Below, one piece after another: positions 54,651 through 63,624 of a stretch of DNA of 64,000 nucleotides. The DNA is taken from assembly GCF_024199795.1 (NCBI RefSeq), contig NZ_JANADK010000001.1:8060001-8124000 (forward strand). The letters are read 5' to 3'. The notes under the pieces are model-generated. The model did not search any database. It had not been told where the DNA came from and saw only the letters and a program-made list of their open reading frames with translations. The first letter of the stretch is position 1. The number at the start of each line of letters is the position of its first letter. Source of the stretch: Bradyrhizobium sp. CCGB01. Its GTDB lineage: Bacteria > Pseudomonadota > Alphaproteobacteria > Rhizobiales > Xanthobacteraceae. Both the position numbers and the translations under genes were made by a program.

Positions 54651-56144
54651 ATCGCCATCCTAAAAGACGCCCGTCGCGGGCCGTGTAGATGGTCGAGTTC
54701 GCGTCCGCCTCCAGGCGCGGCTGACTACGCCGAAGAGCTTGAACCGACCATTCGCAGTCGAGCTTCTGGTCCTCGAGGACTGGGGACTTGCCCGACGGCT
54801 GAGCAGCAACGCGACCTGTGGAGGATCGGCCATGGCCGCGGCTCGACCGTGGTGACAAGCCAGCTCCCCAACGAGCATCTATCCTCGATCGCCTCGTGCA
54901 CAGGCACCCTCGCGACAAGGTATTGCCCTCAACCCGCGCAATGCTCTTAGTTACCCGAAACCTGCTTAAAGGAAGCTTTTCGCTGGGGCAAACGCCTTGC
55001 AGCTCGGAAGGCGCTTTGGCGGGGTGCCAAACTTTGGGCTCTGCTCGAGTAGGATGACGCCGATGAAATGCAAACCGTCGCTCGCAGCACAAGTGGAGGC
55101 CGCTAAAACTCTAACCCCTGAGGAGCCAGCCCCTCCCTTCGAGCCGCGTAATTGCTTCAAATCATTTGTGACAGAGAACGGTTGCGCCGCTCCTGCGGCG
55201 CCAGCAACCGGTCGGCTCTCTGCTGAGATGTTTCGTTGTCGTGCAACACCTCGAGGCTGCAGACGCTAGCGATCGCCACGGCGCGGCGCGAGATTCGCTG
55301 ATGGTTCATGGATTTTGCTTTTAGCTCTGCCGGTAGCGGACTGGCTGCCGGGCTCAGAAACCGTAATCGTGAACGGCCAATGTGCTTTTGGGTGCCCCTT
55401 GGACATGGGCGCACCGTCCCCGCTGAACGGGGCTGTTAGAACGCTGATGGCCCTGATGCTATCTTGGGTTCCTGAGACCCAAGCCAAGGTTGCATACAAC
55501 CTGAGCGTTTGCAACAGCCATTTTCTACTCATGGTGCGACGAAATCGCGCGCGCTCGTAAAACGGTTGCAAGGCTCGACGCTGACGGAAGACACGTTGGT
55601 CGATGAGGAATGGTTCGTGATCCCCTGGGTTTTCGTGCCCACGGCTGCGCTCGGTCTTACAAACCCGAATTGCTCAAAGTCCCGAAAGCGCGGACAACGA
55701 ATCCGCAAACCAGTCCGAGCGCTGGTGGGCAATTGTGCCGAGAAACAGAGCAACCGGACGTGCCGGACCGAAAATGCTGTTCCCACAGTGATGGTGAGCA
55801 TCGAGTCGACGCCAATGGACGCAAAGCTGACAACCGTGTGGCACCAGCGTTGCGATTTCAGATTTACAACCTGTCCGCGAGCTTTTTTGCGGCTTACCCG
55901 CGACAAATTGGCCGCTTGATGTTTGCTGTGCGAAGGTACGCCGGCCGCGGGATGCAGGCTGTCTTAGCCCAGTATGTCGCACTGCTATAGATGCTGAGGA
56001 CCTTGCCCTTCTGGCGCTTGCTTAGCCAGCTGAGCGCGTTCGCGGTCCATCGGAACCGGTTCGTCCTATTTATACGCCAGAGCTACCCAGGAGCCGTCCA
56101 GCGCACCTGACTTCTATCTTGTTGGAGCAGTTTAATATTTTATT
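54651..56144. other. No supportable gene (1.5 kb)
   Basis: Many overlapping Arg/Ser/Pro-rich frames. The best minus frame (55266-55571, with MSRKWLLQTLRLYATLAWVS) might be a small exported protein but has no ribosome site I trust. No IS family is recognised. Confidence 0.35.
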
Positions 56145-56546
56145 GTGCTGGGCCGATCATGGGTTCGGGGCGTAGGCGTGCGCGGCAAAGATGAGAAGAC
56201 ACAGATTGAGGCATTTGGAGCGCCAGATTGCAGGCAAACGCCGCATGCCGCGAAGCGCCTTCGCAAGAACCGCGGCGTGCCGCCGCCCGCGACATTCGAT
56301 ATCGATACGCTACCGGGTAGCTCTAATTTAACGGCATTAGAGGCAGCTGCGGTCATCCGGCGCACACCCGGAGCTCTTGAGCAGTGGCGGCGCAAACCGA
56401 ACCACCCGCTGAAATGGCGCTACGTCGATGGACGCCCGCTCTATCGCGTCGATGCGGTACGCGACTATTTGATCAGATGCGATAAAGCCCCTAAGCGCTT
56501 CCAGCCGCATAATGCTCCCGGAGACGGCCGAGAAGCTCGGCTTTGA
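56145..56546 (+). CDS. Excisionase-like helix-turn-helix protein
   Basis: A 133-residue frame whose second half carries a winged HTH of the excisionase/AlpA type: LTALEAAAVIRRTPGALEQW then WRYVDGRPLYRVDAVRDYLI. The first 60 residues are basic and low-complexity, so the start is uncertain. It overlaps the 3' end of the convergent integrase gene by 56 bases. That position and fold fit a recombination directionality factor for the island, which would bias the integrase toward excision. Confidence 0.6.
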   Translation: MLGRSWVRGVGVRGKDEKTQIEAFGAPDCRQTPHAAKRLRKNRGVPPPATFDIDTLPGSSNLTALEAAAVIRRTPGALEQWRRKPNHPLKWRYVDGRPLYRVDAVRDYLIRCDKAPKRFQPHNAPGDGREARL

Positions 56547-57849
56547 TGGGGTCTAGTGGATTCGTCCTTTGCAGGCGCGCGACCTTACCGACCCGTTTCG
56601 CGCCGACCAATTCCGCGATATAGTCGTGGGCCGCTTCGAACGCCATCTTGCGTATGATCCACTGTTCGTCGTGATTGTAGACCTGATCGATTCCGCGGGG
56701 TTTCTGCCCGACACACAGCCGTTGGATTTCATTGTCGTATCCGCAGCGGGACATGATGGTTCGCAAGCTGCGCCTTAAGTCATGCATGGTGAAGTTAGCG
56801 ACACCCGCTTCCTTGACCAGGCGGTTGACCATCTTGGTGAAGCCCGACATCTGGCCGCCAGTCTTCGGTGAGGGGAAGACATAATCCGACGTCGCGCGCT
56901 GGAAATGCTTTGAGGCCGCGAGCACCTCGTCGACAAGGTGAGTGCGCGGCACGTCGTGGTGTAGGCCCATCTTCGTCCATGCCTCCTCGAAGGTGATGCG
57001 GTCCTCCATGATGTGCTTTCGCCACTCGATCATGGTTGGCTCGCTGCGGCGCGGGCCACCAAGCAGGCACAAGCGTGCCAATAGCCCAAAAGCCCCGAGC
57101 TTGCCGGATGCGTGCCAGAACTTGATGATCTCCTCATCGATCAGCGCGCGCCCCTTCGTTCGGCGCCCGACCCTCTGCGCACGGGTTTCCTTGGGCGCGC
57201 GATAGCCAGCAAGCACATTGTGCTCGACGTAACCTTCACCGACGCACCATTCAAGGAAGGTGTGGGTGTGCTTGCGGAGGTCCTTAGCTGCACCGCGCTT
57301 GCCGGACTTAGCAATCTTGTCCACCGCCGACATGATTTGCCGTCGTGTCAGCTCGGCGACGGCCAGACCGAAATGATCCTTAAGACCGCGTCGCAGCGCG
57401 GACATTGCCGGTTTCCAGTTGACGACTTGCCGTTCCATCAGAGACGCCTCGTAAGGCCCCCCATCAATGATCAGGGCGACCAACGTGGTACATTGCTTCT
57501 CGGCCAACTGTTGCCGCTTCGCCTCTCGTTTGGCCTCGTTCGGATCGACCCCAATGACCACCTCAGCGGCGACGACGGTGGCGGCCTTACGCGCTGCCTT
57601 CTCGTTGAATTTAGGCCATGCGCCCAACGTCTTGCGCTGGGTGCCTCTCGCCCCAGGACTGGTAAACAGGAAGACCCAGGTCCGCCCACCAGTCGCGCGC
57701 ATCCTGATGGCAAGTCCTGGCTGTTCTGTGTCGTGCAGATAGTGCTGCGACTTGCCCGGCGGCAGCACGGCCGCACGAACCACCGAGTCGCTGAGCCTCA
57801 GGTAGCTCGTCGTCTCTTCAGCTTTGAGATCTTTTTCGCCCTTTTGCAT
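56491..57849 (-). CDS. Island tyrosine integrase
   Basis: A 452-residue P4-type integrase. The N-terminal arm-binding domain shows QPGLAIRMRATGGRTWVFLF (DUF4102-like) and RKTLGAWPKFNEKAARKAAT. The catalytic domain has Arg in CLLGGPRRSEPTMIEW, the HxxR pair in FTMHDLRRSLRTIMSRCG, and the Tyr nucleophile in GIDQVYNHDE. The position that normally holds the second His (L-G-H-K) reads VGQKPRGI, so His is replaced by Gln; some active integrases tolerate Trp or other residues here. Its 5' end lies 254 bases from a tRNA-Val 3' fragment, the expected attachment site. Confidence 0.85.
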   Translation of the reverse strand: MQKGEKDLKAEETTSYLRLSDSVVRAAVLPPGKSQHYLHDTEQPGLAIRMRATGGRTWVFLFTSPGARGTQRKTLGAWPKFNEKAARKAATVVAAEVVIGVDPNEAKREAKRQQLAEKQCTTLVALIIDGGPYEASLMERQVVNWKPAMSALRRGLKDHFGLAVAELTRRQIMSAVDKIAKSGKRGAAKDLRKHTHTFLEWCVGEGYVEHNVLAGYRAPKETRAQRVGRRTKGRALIDEEIIKFWHASGKLGAFGLLARLCLLGGPRRSEPTMIEWRKHIMEDRITFEEAWTKMGLHHDVPRTHLVDEVLAASKHFQRATSDYVFPSPKTGGQMSGFTKMVNRLVKEAGVANFTMHDLRRSLRTIMSRCGYDNEIQRLCVGQKPRGIDQVYNHDEQWIIRKMAFEAAHDYIAELVGAKRVGKVARLQRTNPLDPIKAELLGRLREHYAAGSA

Positions 57850-58102
57850 CGTTTATGCCCTTGCGGCTTGTAGGAATGGGTCGAGATGTGTCCCAAGAAA
57901 AGAAGCACAAACCGTTCCCTCCACGTCCCAGCTCCTTGTGCCCCACGGGAAAACTCACAAGGGGCACAGCGTGGGCATACAAAATATAGCAAGTCCAGCT
58001 ATGGTCTACTGTGGATAAATATGGTCTCAAATCCCTGCGCTGCAACCATTTTTGCAACTGCACTATGGCTGGATTAGGTCGACCATGGTCTACTGATTGT
58101 GG

Positions 58103-58147
58103 TTCACACGGGAGAGGTCCAAGGTTCGATCCCTTGTGCGCCCACCA
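58103..58147 (+). other. Attachment-site fragment: 3' part of tRNA-Val(CAC)
   Basis: TTCACAC (anticodon loop, CAC) GGGAG AGGTC CAAGG TTCGATC CCTTG TGCGCCC ACCA: anticodon-loop 3' side, variable arm, intact T-arm and acceptor 3' strand with CCA. The preceding bases do not pair as the 5' half, so it is only the 3' half of a tRNA. This is what site-specific integration leaves next to the integrase. Confidence 0.75.
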
Positions 58148-58392
58148 TTCATCCTCCTGAACCATATTGATTGCGGACCATCGTCGACGCCTTGCGGCGT
58201 TCGGGGACCGTCCAAATCAAAAATGTCGAAAACAACCCCATGCACAGTAGCCGACGCGAGCCGGATCAATGGGTTACGTCTTTTCCGAAATAAAAATGAC
58301 CCGTCGGGCAAAACAGGGCTACGATGTCATCATCCCGAAGACAGGCTCGCGCCACCAAACCACGGGCCGCACCACCCACATGATCGGTTGAA

Positions 58393-58460
58393 GGGCGCAT
58401 CGCCCAACGGAAGACCGTTCGCTTCACACGCGAGAGGTTCGATCCCAAGTGTGCCCGCCA
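58393..58460 (+). pseudogene. tRNA-Val(CAC)-like sequence with T-arm deletion
   Basis: GGGCGCA pairs with TGTGCCC as an acceptor stem; TTCGC/GCGAG with loop TTCACAC forms an anticodon arm reading CAC (valine). The 5' strand of the T-stem and part of the variable arm are missing (GCGAG AGG TTCGATC CCAAG), so the total is 68 instead of about 76 nt. It is followed by ATTCA as is the fragment at 58103. It is probably an inactivated tRNA-Val left by an older integration. Confidence 0.65.
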
Positions 58461-58676
58461 TTCAATCTCGATCAGAGTCGCTGAGAATGCTTCCTTGCGG
58501 GGCGCGCGCAAACGACGGCTCAGACAGAATTCAGGCCGCGGGCCGAAATGGTCTGCGAAGGACCCAGAAGCGGAAGTCCCGGCTTGTTGCGATTGCGGAA
58601 CGCGTTACCCCTCTCTTGAAGCGCGCGTTGCGATGACCGACAATAAAGGTGTCAAACCTGACGACGGGAGATCCAG

Positions 58677-59288
58677 ATGGCTCCATCGCAGATTGATTTC
58701 TGGTTTACCATGGGCAGCACGCATTCATATTTGAGCGTGTCGAGACTCTCCGATGTGGAGCGATCCACCGGGATTTCCTTCCATTGGCGCCCCTTTCACC
58801 TGCTCACCATCTTGCAGGAAATGAAGCACGTGCCGTTCGCCGATAAGCCAGCCAAACTGACTTACATGTGGCGTGACATCGAGCGGCGCGCCGCGATGTA
58901 CGGCTTTCCAGCAAACCTTCCTGCGCCCTACCCGGCCAAGCAATCAATCGTCGCAAATCTCATCGCAACCGTGGGCATGCGCGAAGGCTGGGGGCCGGAA
59001 TTTGTTCGCGCAGCCTACCGCCGCTGGTTCACGCTGAGCCAGGAAACCGGCGCCGAGCCCAATGTATCGGGAAGTCTACGGGACATCGGGCAAGACCCGG
59101 AGCGTGTGCTTACATTGGCTGAGGCAGAGACCACGAAGGCTGCACTTGAAGCGGAGACGAGCGCGGCGCGAGATCTGGGCATCTTCGGATCACCGACGTT
59201 CGTCGTGGATCGTGAACTGTTCTGGGGCGACGACCGGCTGAACGATGCCATTAGCTGGTGTCGTTCTGGCCGCGTCCAATATGGCTGA
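58677..59288 (+). CDS. DsbA-family 2-hydroxychromene-2-carboxylate isomerase-like protein
   Basis: A 203-residue thioredoxin-fold (DsbA/kappa-GST) protein. DFWFTMGSTHSYLSVSRLSD has Ser in place of the CxxC active site, as in HCCA isomerases, which use glutathione. ISFHWRPFHLLTILQEM and LGIFGSPTFVVDRELFWGDD (cis-Pro region) are typical. It is cytosolic. In the family it isomerises aromatic-degradation intermediates, but the substrate here is unknown. It is the first gene on the chromosomal side of the island junction and looks normal in every respect. Confidence 0.8.
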   Translation: MAPSQIDFWFTMGSTHSYLSVSRLSDVERSTGISFHWRPFHLLTILQEMKHVPFADKPAKLTYMWRDIERRAAMYGFPANLPAPYPAKQSIVANLIATVGMREGWGPEFVRAAYRRWFTLSQETGAEPNVSGSLRDIGQDPERVLTLAEAETTKAALEAETSAARDLGIFGSPTFVVDRELFWGDDRLNDAISWCRSGRVQYG

Positions 59289-59292
59289 CAGG

Positions 59293-61071
59293 TTATTGTT
59301 GCGGCATTCCTGCCTTGCGCAACCCTTCACTGTAATTGTTGCGATCATCCTCACGTTTGAATGGGCGAATCACTTCCGCAATCGTCTTCTCGGAGTGCTC
59401 GCTTGCCAGGAGATCACCCAACGCCGCTTTTGCGGGCTCGATCATGTCGAGCTGCGCGTAGCTCGCCGCCAGTACGCGGCACGCAGTGTGAAACCAGCGT
59501 TGTCCAAGGCTCTGCCGCGCCGTCTCAGCGGCTTCGGCGTAACGCCTGAGCAGATACAAGGTCGAAGCCCGTTGGGCGAGCCAGGCGAAGATTTGCGGAT
59601 CATTGGGACTGAGCCGTTGCGCCCGATCGATTGCCGCGAGGGCTTCCTGGGGGTGACCGAGAAAATTGCTTGCCACCGCCAGGGCAAAATAGCCGAGAGC
59701 AAAATTATCATTCAGCTCGATGGCTCGCCGAGCGAATTTGACCGCAGTGTCGCAATCGTCGTTATGCGCGAGATTGAGCGCTAATATGTAGCAGGCGGAA
59801 GCGCTGTTAGGGTCGAGTGCAAGAGCACTTTTTGCGGCCGAAGCAATTTGAGCATTGACATCGCCCCCTGAGCCGAGCCGGTAGGCACGCGTGCTGAATA
59901 ACGTCCGCGCAATCCCCACGTAGGCGTCGGCCAGCGTGCTATCCAGCTCGATTGCGCGATTGAAACAGGCAATGGCCTTGTGTGCATCCTCCTTGCTGAA
60001 CTGGTGGAAGTGCCACATCCCACGGAAATAGTGGTCTCTCGCGACCATTTGTTCCGGCGTCTTACGCCGGGCGCGTTCGATTTCGGCTTTTGAGACCGCT
60101 GGTTCTATCGCAGTGGCAACATCTTGCGCCACTTCATCCTGAATCACAAACCCATCGGTCAGATCACGGTCATACCTGTCGGCCCATATGCTGGTGCCCG
60201 TGGCGGCTTCTACAAGCTGCGCCGTCACGCGAACCCGGCTGCCAGCCCGTCGAACGCTTCCCTCAAGGAGGTAATGTACGCCCAATTGCCGACCAACGTC
60301 TCTCACGTCAACCTGGCGGCCCTTGTAGGAAAAGCTCGAATTGCGAGCAATCACGAAGAACCAGCGCCACTTCGACAACGCCGTGATGATGTCTTCGGTG
60401 ATGCCGTCCGTGAAGTAGTCCTGCTCCAGCTCGCCGCTCATGTTTCGGAACGGAAGCGCGGCAATCGAGGGCTTGTCAGGGAGCGCGAGAAGTTGGCTCG
60501 GCGCGGCAGGAACAGCCTTTGAAACCGCCGAAGCCGAGACCTTACCCAGTTGCATTCGCCAGACGCGCATCGGCTCGGCGATATTCTTCAGTGCCTGCAA
60601 ACCCAGATCGTCAAAGCAAATATCAAGCTTGCCGCGGAGTTGGCGTTGGGCGTCATCGGAAATGCATACGCCTCCCGGCTCTGCAATCCCCTCCAGACGC
60701 GCGGCTATGTTGACGGCATCGCCAAAGATGTCGTTCTCGTCGATGATAATATCGCCGACATGAATCCCGACCCGAAACTCTATCCTTTGATCCTGTGGTA
60801 CGGCGGCATTCCGCTCTGCCATGCTGCGCTGGACTTCAACGGCGCAGCGACCTGCGTCCACGGCACTGGCGAACTCGACCAGCATGCCGTCACCGGTCGT
60901 CTTTACAATGCGGCCACGATGCTCGGCGATAGCGGGATCGATGAGTGCTTTCCGGAACGACTTGAGCTGCGCCAGCGTGCCTTCCTCTTCGCGGCCCATC
61001 AAACGGCTATAGCCGGCGACATCCGCCGCTAACACAGCCGCCAGGCGCCGCTCCACGCGCTCGCTGCTCAC
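59293..61071 (-). CDS. Class III adenylate/guanylate cyclase with TolB-like and TPR domains
   Basis: 592 residues from GTG 61071, preceded by GGAGG. N-terminal cyclase domain: AAVLAADVAGYSRLMGREEE, VKTTGDGMLVEFASAVDAG, VGIHVGDIIIDENDIFGDAV, with the two metal-binding Asp. Middle domain: IAALPFRNMSGELEQDYFTD and LLEGSVRRAGSRVRVTAQLV (TolB-N-like). C-terminal: TPR repeats (IACFNRAIELDSTLADAYVG, AIELNDNFALGYFALAVASN). Such multi-domain cyclases are abundant in Bradyrhizobium and sense unknown partners through the TPR part. The reading frame open to 61191 is not needed. Confidence 0.8.
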   Translation of the reverse strand: MSSERVERRLAAVLAADVAGYSRLMGREEEGTLAQLKSFRKALIDPAIAEHRGRIVKTTGDGMLVEFASAVDAGRCAVEVQRSMAERNAAVPQDQRIEFRVGIHVGDIIIDENDIFGDAVNIAARLEGIAEPGGVCISDDAQRQLRGKLDICFDDLGLQALKNIAEPMRVWRMQLGKVSASAVSKAVPAAPSQLLALPDKPSIAALPFRNMSGELEQDYFTDGITEDIITALSKWRWFFVIARNSSFSYKGRQVDVRDVGRQLGVHYLLEGSVRRAGSRVRVTAQLVEAATGTSIWADRYDRDLTDGFVIQDEVAQDVATAIEPAVSKAEIERARRKTPEQMVARDHYFRGMWHFHQFSKEDAHKAIACFNRAIELDSTLADAYVGIARTLFSTRAYRLGSGGDVNAQIASAAKSALALDPNSASACYILALNLAHNDDCDTAVKFARRAIELNDNFALGYFALAVASNFLGHPQEALAAIDRAQRLSPNDPQIFAWLAQRASTLYLLRRYAEAAETARQSLGQRWFHTACRVLAASYAQLDMIEPAKAALGDLLASEHSEKTIAEVIRPFKREDDRNNYSEGLRKAGMPQQ

Positions 61072-61212
61072 AGGTTCCTCCCGGCTCGGGAGATTGAACA
61101 GACAGTATAGCAATTTGGCAGCGCATTGTCCGGCCGCCAATGGCCGCGTAGAGACCGACGAGGGTTCCGATGGCGACCAACCCGGCAGCATCGTCAGCGA
61201 GGCGTGCGAACG

Positions 61213-61958
61213 TCAGGGGCTGAGCGGCGTGAGGGCGTTGCGCAGTGGCGCGCTGGAAATTTGCATCAAGCCCGCAAATGGCTGACCCAGTTCCAGAACC
61301 AGGTAGATTGCCCCGGCGGCCGACAGTGCAAAAACGAACAGCGAGCCGAAAACGGTTGCGCTGGGCTTGGCAAACAGGCCGAAGCTTCCAAAGATGATGG
61401 TAAGCCAGAAAATAAGCACCACCAGGAACGGCATAGGGATCGAGTTGTTTGTCTGCGCGAACAGCAGCAGGCGGATTTGCGCAATGTCGGTGGCTGTATG
61501 GTCCTGGCTTGCAGGGAGCGCTGGGAATCGTTCTGCGGCGAAAGCTTCTGAAGCTTCGCAAAGAATGCGTCGCTTGCGGCGGTCGCCTCGAAGGGGTTCG
61601 CCTTTGCAACCTCGGAATTTTTCTCGCGCCACATTCGATCGGCTAAAACAACGATGCCGCGCCGCAACAGATTTCGTACGTCGTTCGTCTCCGCTCCGTA
61701 CTGCGCCAGCAGATTGTCGAGCAGGACAACTTGACTCGTCATCTGTGTGACTTGAGTGGTCTGCGTGTCGTAGGAGCCCTTCGCCGAGGCGATCAGCAGG
61801 CCGAGGACAAGCGCGGCTATCGTCCCGATGAGGCCCGTGCCCAGCCTGACCACATCCTTGTCATCCGTGCTCAGGTGATGCCCAGGAAGGAACATCCCGA
61901 GCAGGGCACCGCCCGAGATGCATAGAAACGTGGTGCACGATAGCGCGATTGCATTCAT
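61213..61958 (-). pseudogene. DUF4239 (bestrophin-like) membrane protein, one frameshift
   Basis: From ATG 61958 the frame gives two membrane segments (ALSCTTFLCISGGALLGMFL, LGTGLIGTIAALVLGLLIAS) and a soluble helix region. Near 61500 it shifts; the second frame continues TDIAQIRLLLFAQTNNSIPM, PFLVVLIFWLTIIFGSFGLF and FVFALSAAGAIYLVLELGQP to a stop at 61213. The repaired protein is about 248 residues, the family size. Being outside the island and otherwise intact, the single indel may be a sequencing error. Confidence 0.65.
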
Positions 61959-62152
61959 GATTCACCAATGTGTCGTAAGGCAGCGGCCGTCTCTCTGCTG
62001 GTCATCCAGTTCCAGGCCGCAGCTTCAAGCTCCTTCGCCTGAGCGCAACCCTGGTCTCGGCCGCGTAGCTTTGACGGGGCATCCTGATGCGTCGTGGCTG
62101 TGGTTCCGACAATCGCGGTACCGCGGCATGTCGCGACCTGGCGCTGTGTCGC

Positions 62153-63484
62153 CTACGCCGCGGAGGCAACTGCGTGTCCCTTGGCGATCAATGTGCGTCG
62201 GTCGTGAATCAAGTTCTCCAGCCGGTGGGCTGCCACGTTCAATGTGGCATCATCCACCGCGCTTTCGTCTCCAGCAGCGGATTTGGCGCGCTCCGCCTTC
62301 AGGATGCCGTCGATGTCGTCTTCGATATCCGAAAGTTCAGCCTCGGTATCGACCTTCCGAATCCGGCGCGCCAGGGCATAGAGAGAATCGAGCGGCCCTT
62401 CGGCCGGGCGGCTGCCGACGCCCAGGAATTTCCACGCCGCCGCAAGCATGGTGGCAGCGCCACCCAGGACCATCGGCGTCAAATAGATCCAGTTGCCGTA
62501 TTCATCCATGAAGCTTTGCGTGGTGCTGTTGTAAACGGCTGCCGCGCCGGGGTGCAGCGGAAGGTAGGCATCCTGGTCGGTGCTGGGCGCGGTGATCTGT
62601 GCGAAAATCGGCTGCTCGCGCAGAAGATTCCTGCGCGCGCTCATGATCGCCTCCGTGAGGCCGGTTACCAGATCAGTGCCGAGCTTCTTTTGCGCAACCA
62701 GATAGAGCGAGGTCCTCAGCGTTGTCACATCATCTTCCGGGACCGGCGGCGATCCCCGCAGCGTGCCCTTCGGGACGTCGAAGCTTTCAAAGGCGCGCTG
62801 AACCTCTGTGATTGCCCCCGCGGAATCGATCGGGATCAGTACCGGGACCTTCTTATGGTCGAGCTGAAAGAATCCGCGAACGAGCGAGAGGTATTTCTCG
62901 GCGAGCGGGATCACGACAAGCAGGGCATTGACCTGCTTTGACTGAATGGCTTGTCGGACATCCGTCAAAGCAAGGTTCTTGAATACAACTTTTGCGCGCG
63001 CCAGATCGTATTCCTTGGTCAACGCATCGACAATTTTGGCGTTCGTTACGCCGCCGACCACGCCGACCGTGCGTCCCTTCAGGCTGTCCATGCTGTCGAT
63101 GGTCGATCCCGGCGGCGCGATGATCAGGACGGCCATATGGCTGACGACGACGACGGCTTGCGCCTTCGACAGGTCGCCGACATCGCCGCGAACCACAGCG
63201 AGATCGACCTTGCCCGCGGAGAAAGCGGCAGCGGCCTCAAGCGCGGTGCCGCTGTCGATGACCTTGAGCCGGACCGGCGCGTTCGCTGATACGAACTCGC
63301 CTGCCATCGCTGACATTGCCTTCGCTGCCTCGCCGTCGAGCGAGCCGACCGCCACGGTCAGCGTTACCGGGCGGCTGTAGTACCGATAGGCAAGGAGACC
63401 TGCGCCTGCCGCAAAGATGACGACGCCGACAAGCAGGAAAAAGCGAAGCCACAGCGGCAATTTTATCGACATCATGCTCGCCAC
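62153..63484 (-). CDS. TAXI-family TRAP transporter solute-binding protein, membrane-anchored
   Basis: A 443-residue protein with an N-terminal membrane anchor (LRFFLLVGVVIFAAGAGLLA). The periplasmic part has TAXI features: VTLTVAVGSLDGEAAKAMSA, LKVIDSGTALEAAAAFSAGK, VDLAVVRGDVGDLSKAQAVV, SLKGRTVGVVGGVTNAKIVD. A second membrane segment near residue 330 (IYLTPMVLGGAATMLAAAWK) and a helical tail follow, so it is longer than simple binding proteins and has a cytoplasmic extension. It is usually found as an orphan receptor-like protein in Bradyrhizobium. No TRAP permease gene is next to it. Confidence 0.8.
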   Translation of the reverse strand: MASMMSIKLPLWLRFFLLVGVVIFAAGAGLLAYRYYSRPVTLTVAVGSLDGEAAKAMSAMAGEFVSANAPVRLKVIDSGTALEAAAAFSAGKVDLAVVRGDVGDLSKAQAVVVVSHMAVLIIAPPGSTIDSMDSLKGRTVGVVGGVTNAKIVDALTKEYDLARAKVVFKNLALTDVRQAIQSKQVNALLVVIPLAEKYLSLVRGFFQLDHKKVPVLIPIDSAGAITEVQRAFESFDVPKGTLRGSPPVPEDDVTTLRTSLYLVAQKKLGTDLVTGLTEAIMSARRNLLREQPIFAQITAPSTDQDAYLPLHPGAAAVYNSTTQSFMDEYGNWIYLTPMVLGGAATMLAAAWKFLGVGSRPAEGPLDSLYALARRIRKVDTEAELSDIEDDIDGILKAERAKSAAGDESAVDDATLNVAAHRLENLIHDRRTLIAKGHAVASAA

Positions 63485-63624
63485 TCCAGACGCGTCGGCC
63501 GATGCAGACGTTGATCTATATCAAGCCTACCCGCCGCTGAAGGTCTAGCGGACACGGCTGGCAAATCAGGCTGTTCGCGCGCCGTATGCGGCGGCTCATT
63601 CCCTCTCCTCGATCAGGGGTGATC

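Noticed and set aside
56145..58300. Plus-strand open frames opposite the integrase (for example 57112-57873)
   Set aside because: They are antisense shadows of a well-supported integrase gene.
59293..61032. Plus-strand frames opposite the cyclase gene
   Set aside because: Antisense shadows; no ribosome sites and no domains.
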